Origin: Dermanyssus gallinae
Taxonomy: Eukaryota > Arthropoda > Arachnida > Mesostigmata > Dermanyssidae
Assembly (NCBI GenBank): GCA_003439945.1
Contig: QVRM01005425.1
Coordinates: forward strand, 360,051-424,050
Length of the DNA stretch: 64,000 nucleotides
Direction: 5' to 3'
Positions 1-8,451 of this stretch are shown here, one piece after another. The position numbers and the translations under genes were made by a program. How positions within the stretch are numbered: the stretch's first letter is position 1; each line of letters begins with the position of its first letter. The notes beneath the pieces were generated by a model. That model worked only from the letters and a program-made list of their open reading frames with translations, made no database searches and was not told where the DNA came from.

Positions 1-321
1 ACGGGCAACCCCAATATGTGACAACCCACTAAACCGAACCTATCAGTTGATATCCTATCATTAAAGGCAAATGCCACTTCGAGGGGCCACCGTCCACACA
101 CGGCGCAAAACCTACCTGCGTTGCTTAACATCATAACACTTACAAAGTTTTCGTGCAAATTATTCATACATATCGATAAACGGCGTTAAGTGTGATGGCG
201 CGCCACCAATTGGAACAAGAGGAAGGCGGGAAGTGAACCCATTTTTGCACGCAGTCCACCTAGAGCGGATAGTGTCAGAAATGATACGTGAAGAACGTAA
301 CGTTAACTGAGTCCGTATATA
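1..321. other. Unassigned stretch at window start
   Basis: I see no gene, RNA or recognisable repeat here. The short open frames have no coding character. The next element begins at the TA dinucleotide at 322. Confidence 0.5.
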
Positions 322-323
322 TA

Positions 324-1029
324 CAGGGTGCGACGGAAAGATTTGGAGAGCGATATACATAATTGTAGAGCTCGATAAAGCAAATGTTTTTTCCAATGGA
401 ACATAGTCTCCGAGAAGTCTTGTTTCGGAGTGAGAGTGAAATTACTACAATTTGTGACACTGGTGTTTTTGCCCGACATAGGAGCACAAAATGTGCTAGT
501 TGCGAGACAACCTAGTCCTCCTAAACAGAAACTAAGCAAACCGTCGTATTCGCATTTTACATGCACTCAATCTCGACATGCCCTCCGAAAAATCGTAATT
601 ACTCCGCAACCACAGCTCGCAATGACATATGTTTGGTACCAAATAATCGCCATGAATTGCGCATTGAATTTTCAAGCTTTTCCGCTTTTTTGAGCGCCGT
701 GAGTGGTTGTAGGGTTATGATTTTGAGGTATTTGGTATGAAAGCTTCCTTTTTTTTTAGCGAAGTTAACTTCATTTTTAGCGAAGTCACTTCTAAGCGAT
801 CATGCCGCATCTTCCGACCGACGTTTAGAAGAAGTAGCGAATACGACGGTATGCTTAGCTTCTGTATAGGAGGACTGGTTGTCTCGCAACAGCACATTTT
901 GTGCTCCTATGTCGGGCAAAAACACCAGTGTCACAAATTGTAGTAATTTCACTCTCACTCGGAAACAAGACTTCTTAGAGACTATGTTCCATTGGAATAT
1001 CGCTCTTCAAATCTTTCCGTCACACCCTG
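324..1029. mobile_element. Foldback (long inverted-repeat) element, copy 1
   Basis: The element begins CAGGGTGCGACGGAAAG and ends with the inverted match CTTTCCGTCACACCCTG. A TA dinucleotide lies at each edge (322-323 and 1030-1031), as expected for a TA target duplication. The left arm (about 324-555) and right arm (about 836-1029) are inverted copies. Both carry the same landmark strings in opposite orientation, for example GTCTTGTTTCGGAGTGAGAG, the GACATAGGAGCACAAAATGT block and the CCTCCTAAACAGAAACTAAG block. The right arm lacks about 40 bp present in the left arm. The centre (560-740) resembles the centre of the copy at 15.2-16.1 kb, so the whole structure is a mobile unit and not a chance hairpin. 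It encodes no protein. Family assignment is open: the TA duplication and CAGGG tips would fit a Tc1/mariner-driven non-autonomous element, but that is inference. Confidence 0.75.
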
Positions 1030-1031
1030 TA

Positions 1032-2050
1032 TATATATACATATATACATTATTACATTCATAGATCAGCATTTGTGCAAGTGCATACGTTGTGATAGAG
1101 CTTCACGGCTCTGGACTTGTCGAAAGTCGAAAGCTTTTTAAGTACTCTAATATATTCAATGTAATATTTGATAATTCTTAAAAGCCAAACAATTAAGAAC
1201 AAGCTTCCAGGTTTGCGCTCAACAAACAGTGGCCTATGAAGACCTTTTGCATGTCAAGACAAGTTTTCAAACTAGGAGCTTTTTAGGCCCAACAATTTCA
1301 ATATACTCTATTGGAGCTGGAATTACCGCGACTGCTGGCATTCGAATTATCCTCCAATAGTTCCTCGTTAAATTATTTAGAATGTTTTCAGTCCAATTAC
1401 GAAGCCTCATGTATGACCCGTATTTTTATTTGGTTACTACCCCCCGTGCCAGGATTAAGTAATTGGCGCACCTGCTGTGCGTTCTTCAGATGTGGTAGCC
1501 GTTTATCAGGCTTTCTCTCCGGAATCAAACCCTAATACCTATTATCTCGATTTAAATGTTTAATTTAATTTATAATTAAATTAAATAGTAATTTTCTGGC
1601 CCTCTTGTAGCACCACAAAAGTATGCGAAGGTGCTTAACGTAAATACCTACCTCTAGATCGAATTGCGTGTACGCCCCTCTTCGCGAGGTTGACTATCTG
1701 TCGTGTTCGTGTAACGGAAAATACGCAAAAGAGCGCAACTCTCTTGGCTTATGTTTCACTGATACCAGATAAAATAATGCTAACGTATCCACAGCGGTCG
1801 GAAAAATATGATGGGAGCAAATGACGTTCAAAATTCCAAACAAAAATATGGAGCTTACAAGGGAGACTTTGCCATTAAAAGGAAGAAGTAAAATTAATTT
1901 AACTAGTATAGGCATAACGCACAACGCACATGAAGACTGCTGTAGGCGACTATGCATCCCTTCAAAAACAACGCAAATGAATAAATTTGAAAAGAAGAGG
2001 AAAAAACAACGTGCCTTACAAAGTAATAAATATCAGACAGTCAATATGGA
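1032..2050. other. Unassigned AT-rich spacer
   Basis: No coding exon, RNA gene or named repeat is recognisable. A short AT-rich palindromic patch (TTTAATTTATAATTAAATTAAA) lies near 1560-1585. Confidence 0.4.
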
Positions 2051-2275
2051 CGAATCACTTTTGTTAAGGCAAATGTTTTTTTTTAGAATAGAACATGGTC
2101 TCTGAGAAGTCTTGTTTCGGAGTGAGGGTGGAATTTCGACAAATTTGATTTTTATGAAGAATATACAACACCCACTAGAAGAGGTGATAATGTCGTTTAC
2201 AAGAGTATTCGCAAAAATTAAAGTTCTATTATTAGCTTCCATGTACAACACCTAAAAATCATAACCCTACGAGGC
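2050..2275 (+). repeat. Relic of a foldback-family arm
   Basis: The stretch carries the arm landmarks of the 324-1029 element: GGTCTCTGAGAAGTCTTG, then TTTCGGAGTGAGGGTGGAAT, and at the inner end the CTAAAAATCATAACCCTACG block seen inverted at 710-725. The CAGGGTG tip and the second arm are missing, so this is one degraded arm in the orientation of the left arm of copy 1. Confidence 0.55.
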
Positions 2276-3816
2276 TAAGGGAGATGTGTAACGGAGTTGG
2301 ACTCTACTTACGACGTCAAAGTGCAGCCCAACATATTGACACCCTAAATTGAGACTCGAAAACCCGAAACAATATATTAAATTGAGGCTGGAGAAATATC
2401 GATGGTCAGCGCTCTTTCCCTCTCACTAGCTGCTTTCGACAAAGGCAGTTAGTTCTTCGGTTCTTGAATCTGCACGCAGAACTCTGTTTAAAGGCAGCCT
2501 TGCGCATGAGCACCATAGACGAGCGGATGACCGGCGTGTGACGACATGCATCTGTCGTCATCTATGTTGGTCGCCCGCTGATCCGGTCCTAGCAAGCCTT
2601 TACCACCGCGAGAATTCCGCCCAAGTCCTCTTGACCAATTGTCGGTCATTCTCCAACGAACGCCAATCAGGTCTTTATATTGTGTAGATACGTCCCAGCA
2701 TGAACGTGCGGTGTCGTTCGCAAGACGAGACGTGCAAGGTCGCGCAGGGACCGGCGATTCCGCTGAGACATTTTGTCGCAGCTTCTACATGTCTTCTGCA
2801 CAAGGACTTGCAGTGACAGTAGACTTCCGAATGTGTTAGGAGTCATATATATATATATATATATATATATGACAGCGCACTGTATCTCTCACTGGGCCGC
2901 CGTGTACTTACGTAAGCAACAGATAGATACCACTAGAAAGATAGATATTGGCAAGACATTCTAGGTGAGAATAACTATGTCGAGGACTATAGCCCTAATT
3001 CGCTCTGGCAGGTGGTGACGCTGGAGACGTAACTGAAGACATTGACTGATCGCATCATAAGTAACAAGATATAAATAAACTAAAGATATAATTTTAATCA
3101 AATGTGGTACGTCACGTTCCTAGCAATACACGATAATGTGAACACGGCTCTAGTCACACTGGCATGACCTCGAAACGTTCTTTGCGAACTCGCCATACAA
3201 ACCTTATGTGGTAGCTATATCAGAAACAAGGCTCTAGGAGGCCGAAGGACCTGTACTAGAAAATCACGTTGTAATAACGTTCGGTCTCGAGTCATCTGGT
3301 GTTTGAAACAAGAATGCTGACAAGAGGGCTTGGAAATAAGCTCTTTGAGGCCACAGCGGAGCTAAGATCGAAAGCGTTCCTCCAATATATTGTAAATAAA
3401 AAGTGAAAATGGGAAATATAAATGATACATGGTTATCTCATACAAGGGGCTCTGAACAAGCTATGTGCTTAATGTGCTCGAAATTAAGGTGTGCAATTAT
3501 CTTATTAAAAATTTTCAAAACATAAATAAAACAAAATGCAATTGAAGGAGTCATTGGAGCTACAGAGAGGCAACGCCAAGAGAATGTTAAGTAAGCAGTA
3601 ATAATCATACAGGCAATATTTAAAATATTATATCATTAATACATTAGTAATTGTGTGATATTACCATGCACATATTAATAATAAACTTTGTTAAAAAAAT
3701 AAATTATTAATATTATTTGCAATGACTAATGCGCTTGTGATCTCCAAGAAATACTGTGTTCATTTAATTTTAATGAGTTCGTCGGTATGCCGAGGTGAGT
3801 TGTCGCAGTGTAGAGG
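2276..3816. other. Unassigned spacer with one (AT)n tract
   Basis: The only definable feature is a 26-bp (AT)n run at 2845-2870. The open frames around it have no conserved motif. The sequence from 3480 to 3780 is strongly AT-rich and featureless. Confidence 0.4.
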
Positions 3817-3821
3817 AGTGA

Positions 3822-3974
3822 TGTTAACGAGACCGTGGTTGATATACAACTGGCGGTTGAACTTTGATTGAAACGCGTGAGCGGGTTCCTAGCTCGGATG
3901 CCCCGTCAAGTGTGGTACGTTTAGGAACCGTGCTAAGTCTAGGGTGCGTTCGTTAAGTCTGAGGCACACTAACA
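3822..3974 (-). repeat. 3' LTR of the gag-only element
   Basis: TG to CA bounded, 153 bp. It matches 5450-5473 plus 6203-6338 with a handful of substitutions; blocks such as TCGGATGCCCCG and AAGTGTGGTACGTTTAGGAAC are shared. This copy is uninterrupted and shows the empty-site sequence GGTTGATATACAACTGG, which proves where the insertion lies in the other LTR. Confidence 0.9.
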
Positions 3975-3988
3975 TCTCCCTTCTTTTA
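3975..3988 (-). other. Polypurine tract
   Basis: Read on the minus strand this is TAAAAGAAGGGAGA, directly abutting the 3' LTR. That is the expected place and composition for the plus-strand primer of an LTR retrotransposon. Confidence 0.8.
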
Positions 3989-4223
3989 CACTTAGTAGTA
4001 GTTTTATTAACCAATGATTGGTTTACGAATATACATCATAGACATCGCATTTCCAGAGTTGAGACAGCGGAATTGCTCTTTCACAACGCTGAAGGTGATA
4101 TAGATCACACGGGCAGCCACAAAGTTTACACATACACTCCGCCGAGATTTCATGAAACTTCTCGCGCGCACAGATAGATCTTCAGATGGAAGCCGTGGAC
4201 GGCAAATCTGGTGATTAGATATT

Positions 4224-5321
4224 TCACACTTGGAAATCTAATCGATTATTATTGATATTTTTCAGTGGTTTTGATCTTTCTTCCGGATCGCGTAGAAAAT
4301 TCCCGCGGAATGAATTTGTTCCGATTTCTCCTCCGCCTTCGTTGTCTTTTTGTTGCTGACGACTTCTTTGTGCGGCGGGCGGCTGTGGCGATAAAGGGTC
4401 AGCAGCGGGTCGTTCACTGGGTCTGCACGGTGAAGACGGCGGCCGTGTAATGGGCTGTTGCTGACCAGATGACATACTCTGCACCGAACGCATTGATCCC
4501 TCGATAGCATTGTCGGTTGGGAGTGAGACTCTGGTTGACTGCCCGGTCGGAGCGATATTGTCAGGCCGTGCGCCACTATGAGAACGAATCTGAGAACACG
4601 AAGAATTGTTATTGCGGGCAGGTGGCTGCCTATCTGCATAAGGCAGAGGTCGTCGTTGTAGATTCGTTGTTGCCTGCCGGCCTCCCATGTTGCGAACCGC
4701 AGCAACTTCTTCGTGCCGTTCCCCGCCGGCGCGATGTCGGTCTCGTTCTATTATTTGCAGCGATCTTTCATTATCCTCGTACGTTTCCAGTGTTCTCAAC
4801 ACGACGTCGATTGTCAGATTTCTGTGATCCTGTTCGCGAAATAATGCTTCTCTGGCCATTATCAGTCGGGTACCTAGAATCCGTTTATCGCGCAGCATCG
4901 TTGTCTCATCGGGGTATTCGCACCGCTTGACATGCTGTCTCATGCGTTCCCTGAACTCTTTTACTGCTTCTGCTTCTCCCTGACAGGCTCGTTCAAACAA
5001 GTATCGTTGAAATATTACGTTTCTGTGACATTTGAAGCGTTCGGCAAGAGCGGCTGTCAGCGCGACCAGCGATGCACAGGGATTTTCGCCGGTGGCATCA
5101 GCTACGTCTCCAGTAATTTCTGTAACACCCAGGCTATTAACGAGCGGCCTATGATGATCTCCGATAGCTGACCTAAAACAACGCAAGTTGTTTTCGTGGA
5201 GTTTCCTTGTCGCATCGTTTATCATAGCATAGTCGCACCATGCCTGATAGAAGATTGTCCAGTTTTCAGCTTCGTCGCCCTCGCTGCTCAGCGCACGTGG
5301 CATCGGTCCGTGATTTGTCAT
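4224..5321 (-). CDS. gag: Gag polyprotein of a Ty3/gypsy-like LTR element
   Basis: This 365-residue open frame has no internal stop. Gag proteins assemble the cytoplasmic particle that packages retroelement RNA. Residues about 21-35 hold the aromatic pattern NWTIFYQAWCDYAMI common at the start of gypsy Gag folds. Residues about 135-185 (RDKRILGTRLIMAREALFRE, then LTIDVVLRTLETYE) match the conserved RD-x-LI-xG-x-R / LTLDxALxxAxxxE region of arthropod and nematode gypsy Gags. From about residue 205 the chain is low-complexity, rich in Pro, Ser, Gln and Arg. I see no CCHC zinc knuckle, and no protease follows. The start at 5321 is the first Met, about 110 nt after the primer-binding site. Lack of frameshifts suggests a recent insertion or selection on Gag. 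A shorter open frame in another phase (4262-4705) overlaps the tail and is probably a shadow. Gag assignment rests on motif resemblance plus position between LTRs. Confidence 0.8.
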   Translation of the reverse strand: MTNHGPMPRALSSEGDEAENWTIFYQAWCDYAMINDATRKLHENNLRCFRSAIGDHHRPLVNSLGVTEITGDVADATGENPCASLVALTAALAERFKCHRNVIFQRYLFERACQGEAEAVKEFRERMRQHVKRCEYPDETTMLRDKRILGTRLIMAREALFREQDHRNLTIDVVLRTLETYEDNERSLQIIERDRHRAGGERHEEVAAVRNMGGRQATTNLQRRPLPYADRQPPARNNNSSCSQIRSHSGARPDNIAPTGQSTRVSLPTDNAIEGSMRSVQSMSSGQQQPITRPPSSPCRPSERPAADPLSPQPPAAQRSRQQQKDNEGGGEIGTNSFRGNFLRDPEERSKPLKNINNNRLDFQV

Positions 5322-5430
5322 CCTTGCCTTTTACGGTTAGCATTTACTTAGAACTTGATGTTTGTTGCACCGAAGTTGTCACGAAAAATTTCTCTCTGGA
5401 AACGTAGATGCACTTTTGTTCTTTCATTGA

Positions 5431-5449
5431 CTCACTGTCGACTGCGCCA
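5431..5449 (-). other. Primer-binding site (tRNA-Ser type)
   Basis: On the minus strand the sequence directly after the 5' LTR is TGGCGCAGTCGACAG. The first 11 nt are complementary to the 3' end of animal tRNA-Ser (CGACTGC, discriminator G, CCA). tRNA-Ser priming is known for Drosophila gypsy-group elements such as 297 and 17.6. Position, orientation and match agree. Confidence 0.8.
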
Positions 5450-5473
5450 TGTTAATGAGACCGTGGTTGATAT

Positions 5474-6202
5474 TGTAACGATGTTGTTGTTACGCTAAGT
5501 CACTGGGGATGGTAGCTCAGCCGGGCGGCGACTACAGCACGAGAGACTCAGGGCAATGAGTGACAACACACAGCGTAAGATCTGACTCGTGAGGTAGCCG
5601 GACGGAGAATGTGTTTAGCATCCTTCTCCCGGGCTATTTATTGGCTCCAGTGACGCCGTAGCGTTCGTATAGTAATAATGTTAGAAGGTTGACTCGAATC
5701 TATGACGTTGTGAATCGGTCGGGTTACACACTTCTCTCGGCGGTGCACGTTGTCGTTGGTGGTTATGATGATGATGCCGATACTCTGGATGTGGCGCGGT
5801 CCGTGGACGATGGTGCACGTGCCCTATTGTCATCAGCACGCAGCCTAGTGGTCTCCTTGGTCGTCACGTTGCACGTTGAATTGTATGCTTGCTTGGCTTA
5901 CTGACGTCGTCAGTTGTCGGTGCTGTAGGTCGTTGACGTTTGAGTTGGCTTGGGTGGTTGGTCGCGGCCGGAGAAGACACATAGGTGCGCGGGTTCGAGC
6001 CCCACCGTTGCACCGATTTGTATTTATGGGGGTCCGTCTGTGAAGCAATGCGAAAAGCAGTCCCATGGACGTTAAATTTTGGCTGAGAGTCAGCCCCGAA
6101 AGGGTGGTTGGTCGGCCTGCTGACGTCATAATTGGCTGTTGGCGTCTCAGTGACTCCGCTGTGGTTGGCTTCTGTTACTACGCTGTGGTATCCCTCGTTA
6201 CA
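5474..6202. mobile_element. Nested 729-bp solo-LTR-like insertion
   Basis: The insertion begins TGTAACGATG and ends CCCTCGTTACA, giving an 8-bp inverted tip (TGTAACGA / TCGTTACA) with TG...CA ends. It is flanked by ATAT at 5470-5473 and 6203-6206, while the uninterrupted sister LTR at 3842-3858 has ATAT once. Length, TG/CA ends, a 4-bp duplication and a TATTTATTGG promoter-like patch near 5635 fit a solo LTR. A short-tip MITE is the alternative. It contains no open frame of its own. A SINE has inserted into it at 5965-6101. Confidence 0.8.
5952..6114 (+). mobile_element. tRNA-derived SINE, 5'-truncated, with target duplication
   Basis: The SINE body is 5965-6101, bracketed by the identical 13-bp repeat GGGTGGTTGGTCG at 5952-5964 and 6102-6114. 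It keeps the B box (GGGTTCGAGCCCC) and the whole 3' body ending in GTCAGCCCCGAAA, but starts inside the tRNA-like head at CGGCCGGAG. It is the innermost of three nested elements. Confidence 0.85.
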
Positions 6203-6343
6203 ATATACAACTGGCGGTTGAACTTTACTTGAAACGCGTAAGCGGGCTCCTAGCTCGGATGCCCCGCCAAGTGTGGTACGTTTAGGAACAGCGCTAAGGC
6301 TGGTGCGTTCGTTAAGTCTGAGCTGAGGCACACCAACAAGTGA

Positions 6344-8281
6344 CCCATCTACCTACAGCGCCAGCTGTACCGATCACATTCACCCTAATGTAAATCCCGA
6401 AGTTGTCATTCAAAGCGGCTCAATTACAACAATATTCTCCGACCACCAGGCCACGTTCATCTCAAAACTGGCCACTCCGTCTGTCTTCAACATGACACGC
6501 AAAACGAAATTTAACTATGACTAGTGCGGCAATCAGTGAGTTCAAACTAATCCAGACTTTTGTGAGGCGAAATGTATTTAAGGAGTTAAAAAAAAATGGT
6601 GGCAGCTGTTTCTATAAAGTGTAAACTCAAATTCAATGGGAACGCTCTGATAGATTTGTGATATATGAGGACTTCCTTCGTGAAGTGACAAACGTCTTAT
6701 TCCAGCCGGTCCATATTCTAAGGCTCGCGCATCTTCTACGCAAAACAAAGAAAGATATGGTCAGTTGTACCTGAACAAAACATATCCTAGGATGTACGAA
6801 AAGCAGCCATTGTTCTCGCTGACCCGGCATCATATCTAACTCATTTTTAAATTGAGGTCGGTAAGTACCCCAATGTGCTTAAATTATATCGCGTCATCTC
6901 GCTTTTTACAGCTAGTGACATACTACTTGAAAGACACCTAATTACCATGCAGTTAGCATACCGGTTCCCATCTCAAAGCAATTTGAGAATTGCACGTTCG
7001 AAAAACTCATCTTGAATAGCACAATGTACTCAATTGCCGACAGGTCGTGTTGCGCCCAAAAAAGCGTCCACCGTCCCTGTAATGAGCTTTGTAGATGACG
7101 TCCGTGAAAGTGAGGAGACGGTTGTTGCTTCCTTTGCTGATGCGAGAAAGGCGTTCGACATCATCGACATCAATGTCCCTATCACCAAACTCGAAGCCTC
7201 TGGTGCAGACGAGCCTGTCCAATCGTGGACACGTTCTTTTATGTCGGAAAGACAACAAGCGGTACATATTGAGCAGAGATTTTCAGATTTGAAGAACACT
7301 ACAGTTGGAGTGGCCTAAGGCAGGCCAACTGCTGTTTAATGTATTCATCAACGATTTGAAGTACCAAAACTCGGCCGACTGATTCTATTTGCTGATGACA
7401 CCACGGTACTTTGACTGCGATTGCTCACAAGAGGACGATCTGAAACGACTGTCAGATTGGTTTAGAGCCAATGGAATGTCCATCAATTGGTCGAAGGCCG
7501 ATGGTGTTCAGTACTTTTTGCCTAGAGGTGTCCCATGTATTGACTGCGAAGCATTTCAATGCGAAAGTCGCATTCTTGACATGATCAACGGTCGAGCCCG
7601 GTGGCGTGATGCATTTGCCTGCGCCTCGCGATCGGAGGAGATACACAGGTGCGAGGGTTTGAGACCCACCGTTGCACAATTCTATTTATGGGGGTCCGTC
7701 TATGAAGCAATGCGAAAAGCAGGCCCGTGGACGTTAAATCTTCTAAATCGGATCTTAAATCGCTTGAGCTTACTGCTCAAAGCCTTCGTAAAAGGCGCGC
7801 TGTCTGTTTGTTATGTACCACGCCTACGTCCATACTTATCTGACATACGTAGTTGAGATATATGAGGTAACTTCAATGCGTCTTGTACATCCGTTGCACC
7901 GCCTGCAAGAGCCTTGCAGGTAATATTGGGACACCCATCATGGGAGTCAATGCGTTATAAATTCGGAGAAATGCAGATCCTGCCTTACTCCTTGAAATGT
8001 ATGTCTGTCATTACTATGATCAAACAAATCTGCTTCGAAATTCATCTCAACATGCTCAATTTCTCCCACTCGACATTAGCCTTGAACACAAGAGAATCAC
8101 ACACAAAACTTCTTTATCCTGTTTGCAGCTTCATGTAACTGATCTCGTTTCTCTATATTCAACTTTCGGTTCCAGATTATGGAACAAACTTGCTCCACAT
8201 GTGCGGGCAACTCGTCTCCTTGACAATATTTACCTCTTACTTAGAAGACAGAAATATAAATACCGCCTTTCATACTTAGTA
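6344..8281 (+). pseudogene. Degenerate APE-type LINE (endonuclease C-terminus and reverse transcriptase)
   Basis: Pieces of one non-LTR retrotransposon polyprotein run along the plus strand in broken frames. At 6350-6475 the translation includes SASCTDHIHPN and IFSDHQATF, typical of the last blocks of the AP-like endonuclease. At 6855-7320 there is a YR-x-IS block (LYRVISLFTASDILLERHLI), then SFVDDVRES and the fingers/palm block ADARKAFDIID. At 7385-7412 the catalytic FADDTTVL motif appears in a shifted frame. At 8150-8270 a typical LINE C-terminal block (GSRLWNKLAPHVRA) is visible. Stops and frameshifts separate all blocks, so it is dead. A SINE sits inside at 7591-7742. Jockey-like is the best guess, from the order and style of motifs. 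Confidence 0.75.
7591..7742 (+). mobile_element. tRNA-derived SINE inside the LINE
   Basis: It starts GTCGAGCCCGGTGGCGTG, has a decayed B box (GGGTTTGAGACCCACC) and the shared body (TTTATGGGGGTCCGTCT, then GTGGACGTTAAATCTT). It stops at TTAAATCTT, lacking the terminal hairpin found in other copies. No clean target duplication was found. Confidence 0.8.
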
Positions 8282-8451
8282 AAGTTCGGGATGACCCTCA
8301 GCCAAGATTTAACGTCCCGGAACTGTTTTTCACATTGATTAATAGAAGGAACCCCAATAAATACAAATGTGCAGCGGGGGGTTCGAACCCGCGCACCTAT
8401 GTGTCTCCTCGGTGCGAGGCGGAGACTTAATACTAAGCCACCGGGATCGAC
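8282..8451 (-). mobile_element. tRNA-derived SINE
   Basis: On the minus strand it runs from GTCGATCCCGGTGGC through a B box (GGGTTCGAACCCC) to GGACGTTAAATCTTGGC and GAGGGTCATCCCGAA. The head is slightly shortened relative to the 35-kb copies. It abuts the last LINE block. Confidence 0.85.

Larger units (their letters stand above)
5450..6338 (-). repeat. 5' LTR of the gag-only element, split by an insertion
   Basis: The LTR occupies 5450-5473 and 6203-6338. Between them sits a 729-bp insertion plus a 4-bp duplication (ATAT). With these removed the LTR is 156 bp and collinear with the 3' LTR. Confidence 0.88.
3817..6343 (-). mobile_element. Gag-only LTR retrotransposon (minus strand), with nested insertion
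   Basis: Two LTRs of 153 bp (3822-3974) and 156 bp once the insertion is subtracted (5450-6338) flank a 1475-bp interior. Both start TGTTA and end with the inverted TAACA or CAACA. The element is bordered by an identical 5-bp duplication, AGTGA, at 3817-3821 and 6339-6343. The interior reads on the minus strand: primer-binding site beside the right LTR, one gag open frame (5321 to 4224), about 236 bp of non-coding sequence, a polypurine tract, then the left LTR. No protease, reverse transcriptase, RNase H or integrase is present, and the space is too small for them. The element is therefore non-autonomous by structure and about 1.78 kb before the insertion into its 5' LTR. The gag relatedness suggests a Ty3/gypsy-type parent. 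Confidence 0.88.

Noticed and set aside
4262..4705. 147-residue second minus-strand frame overlapping gag
   Set aside because: No protease or nucleocapsid motif is visible; probably a shadow of the low-complexity gag tail.
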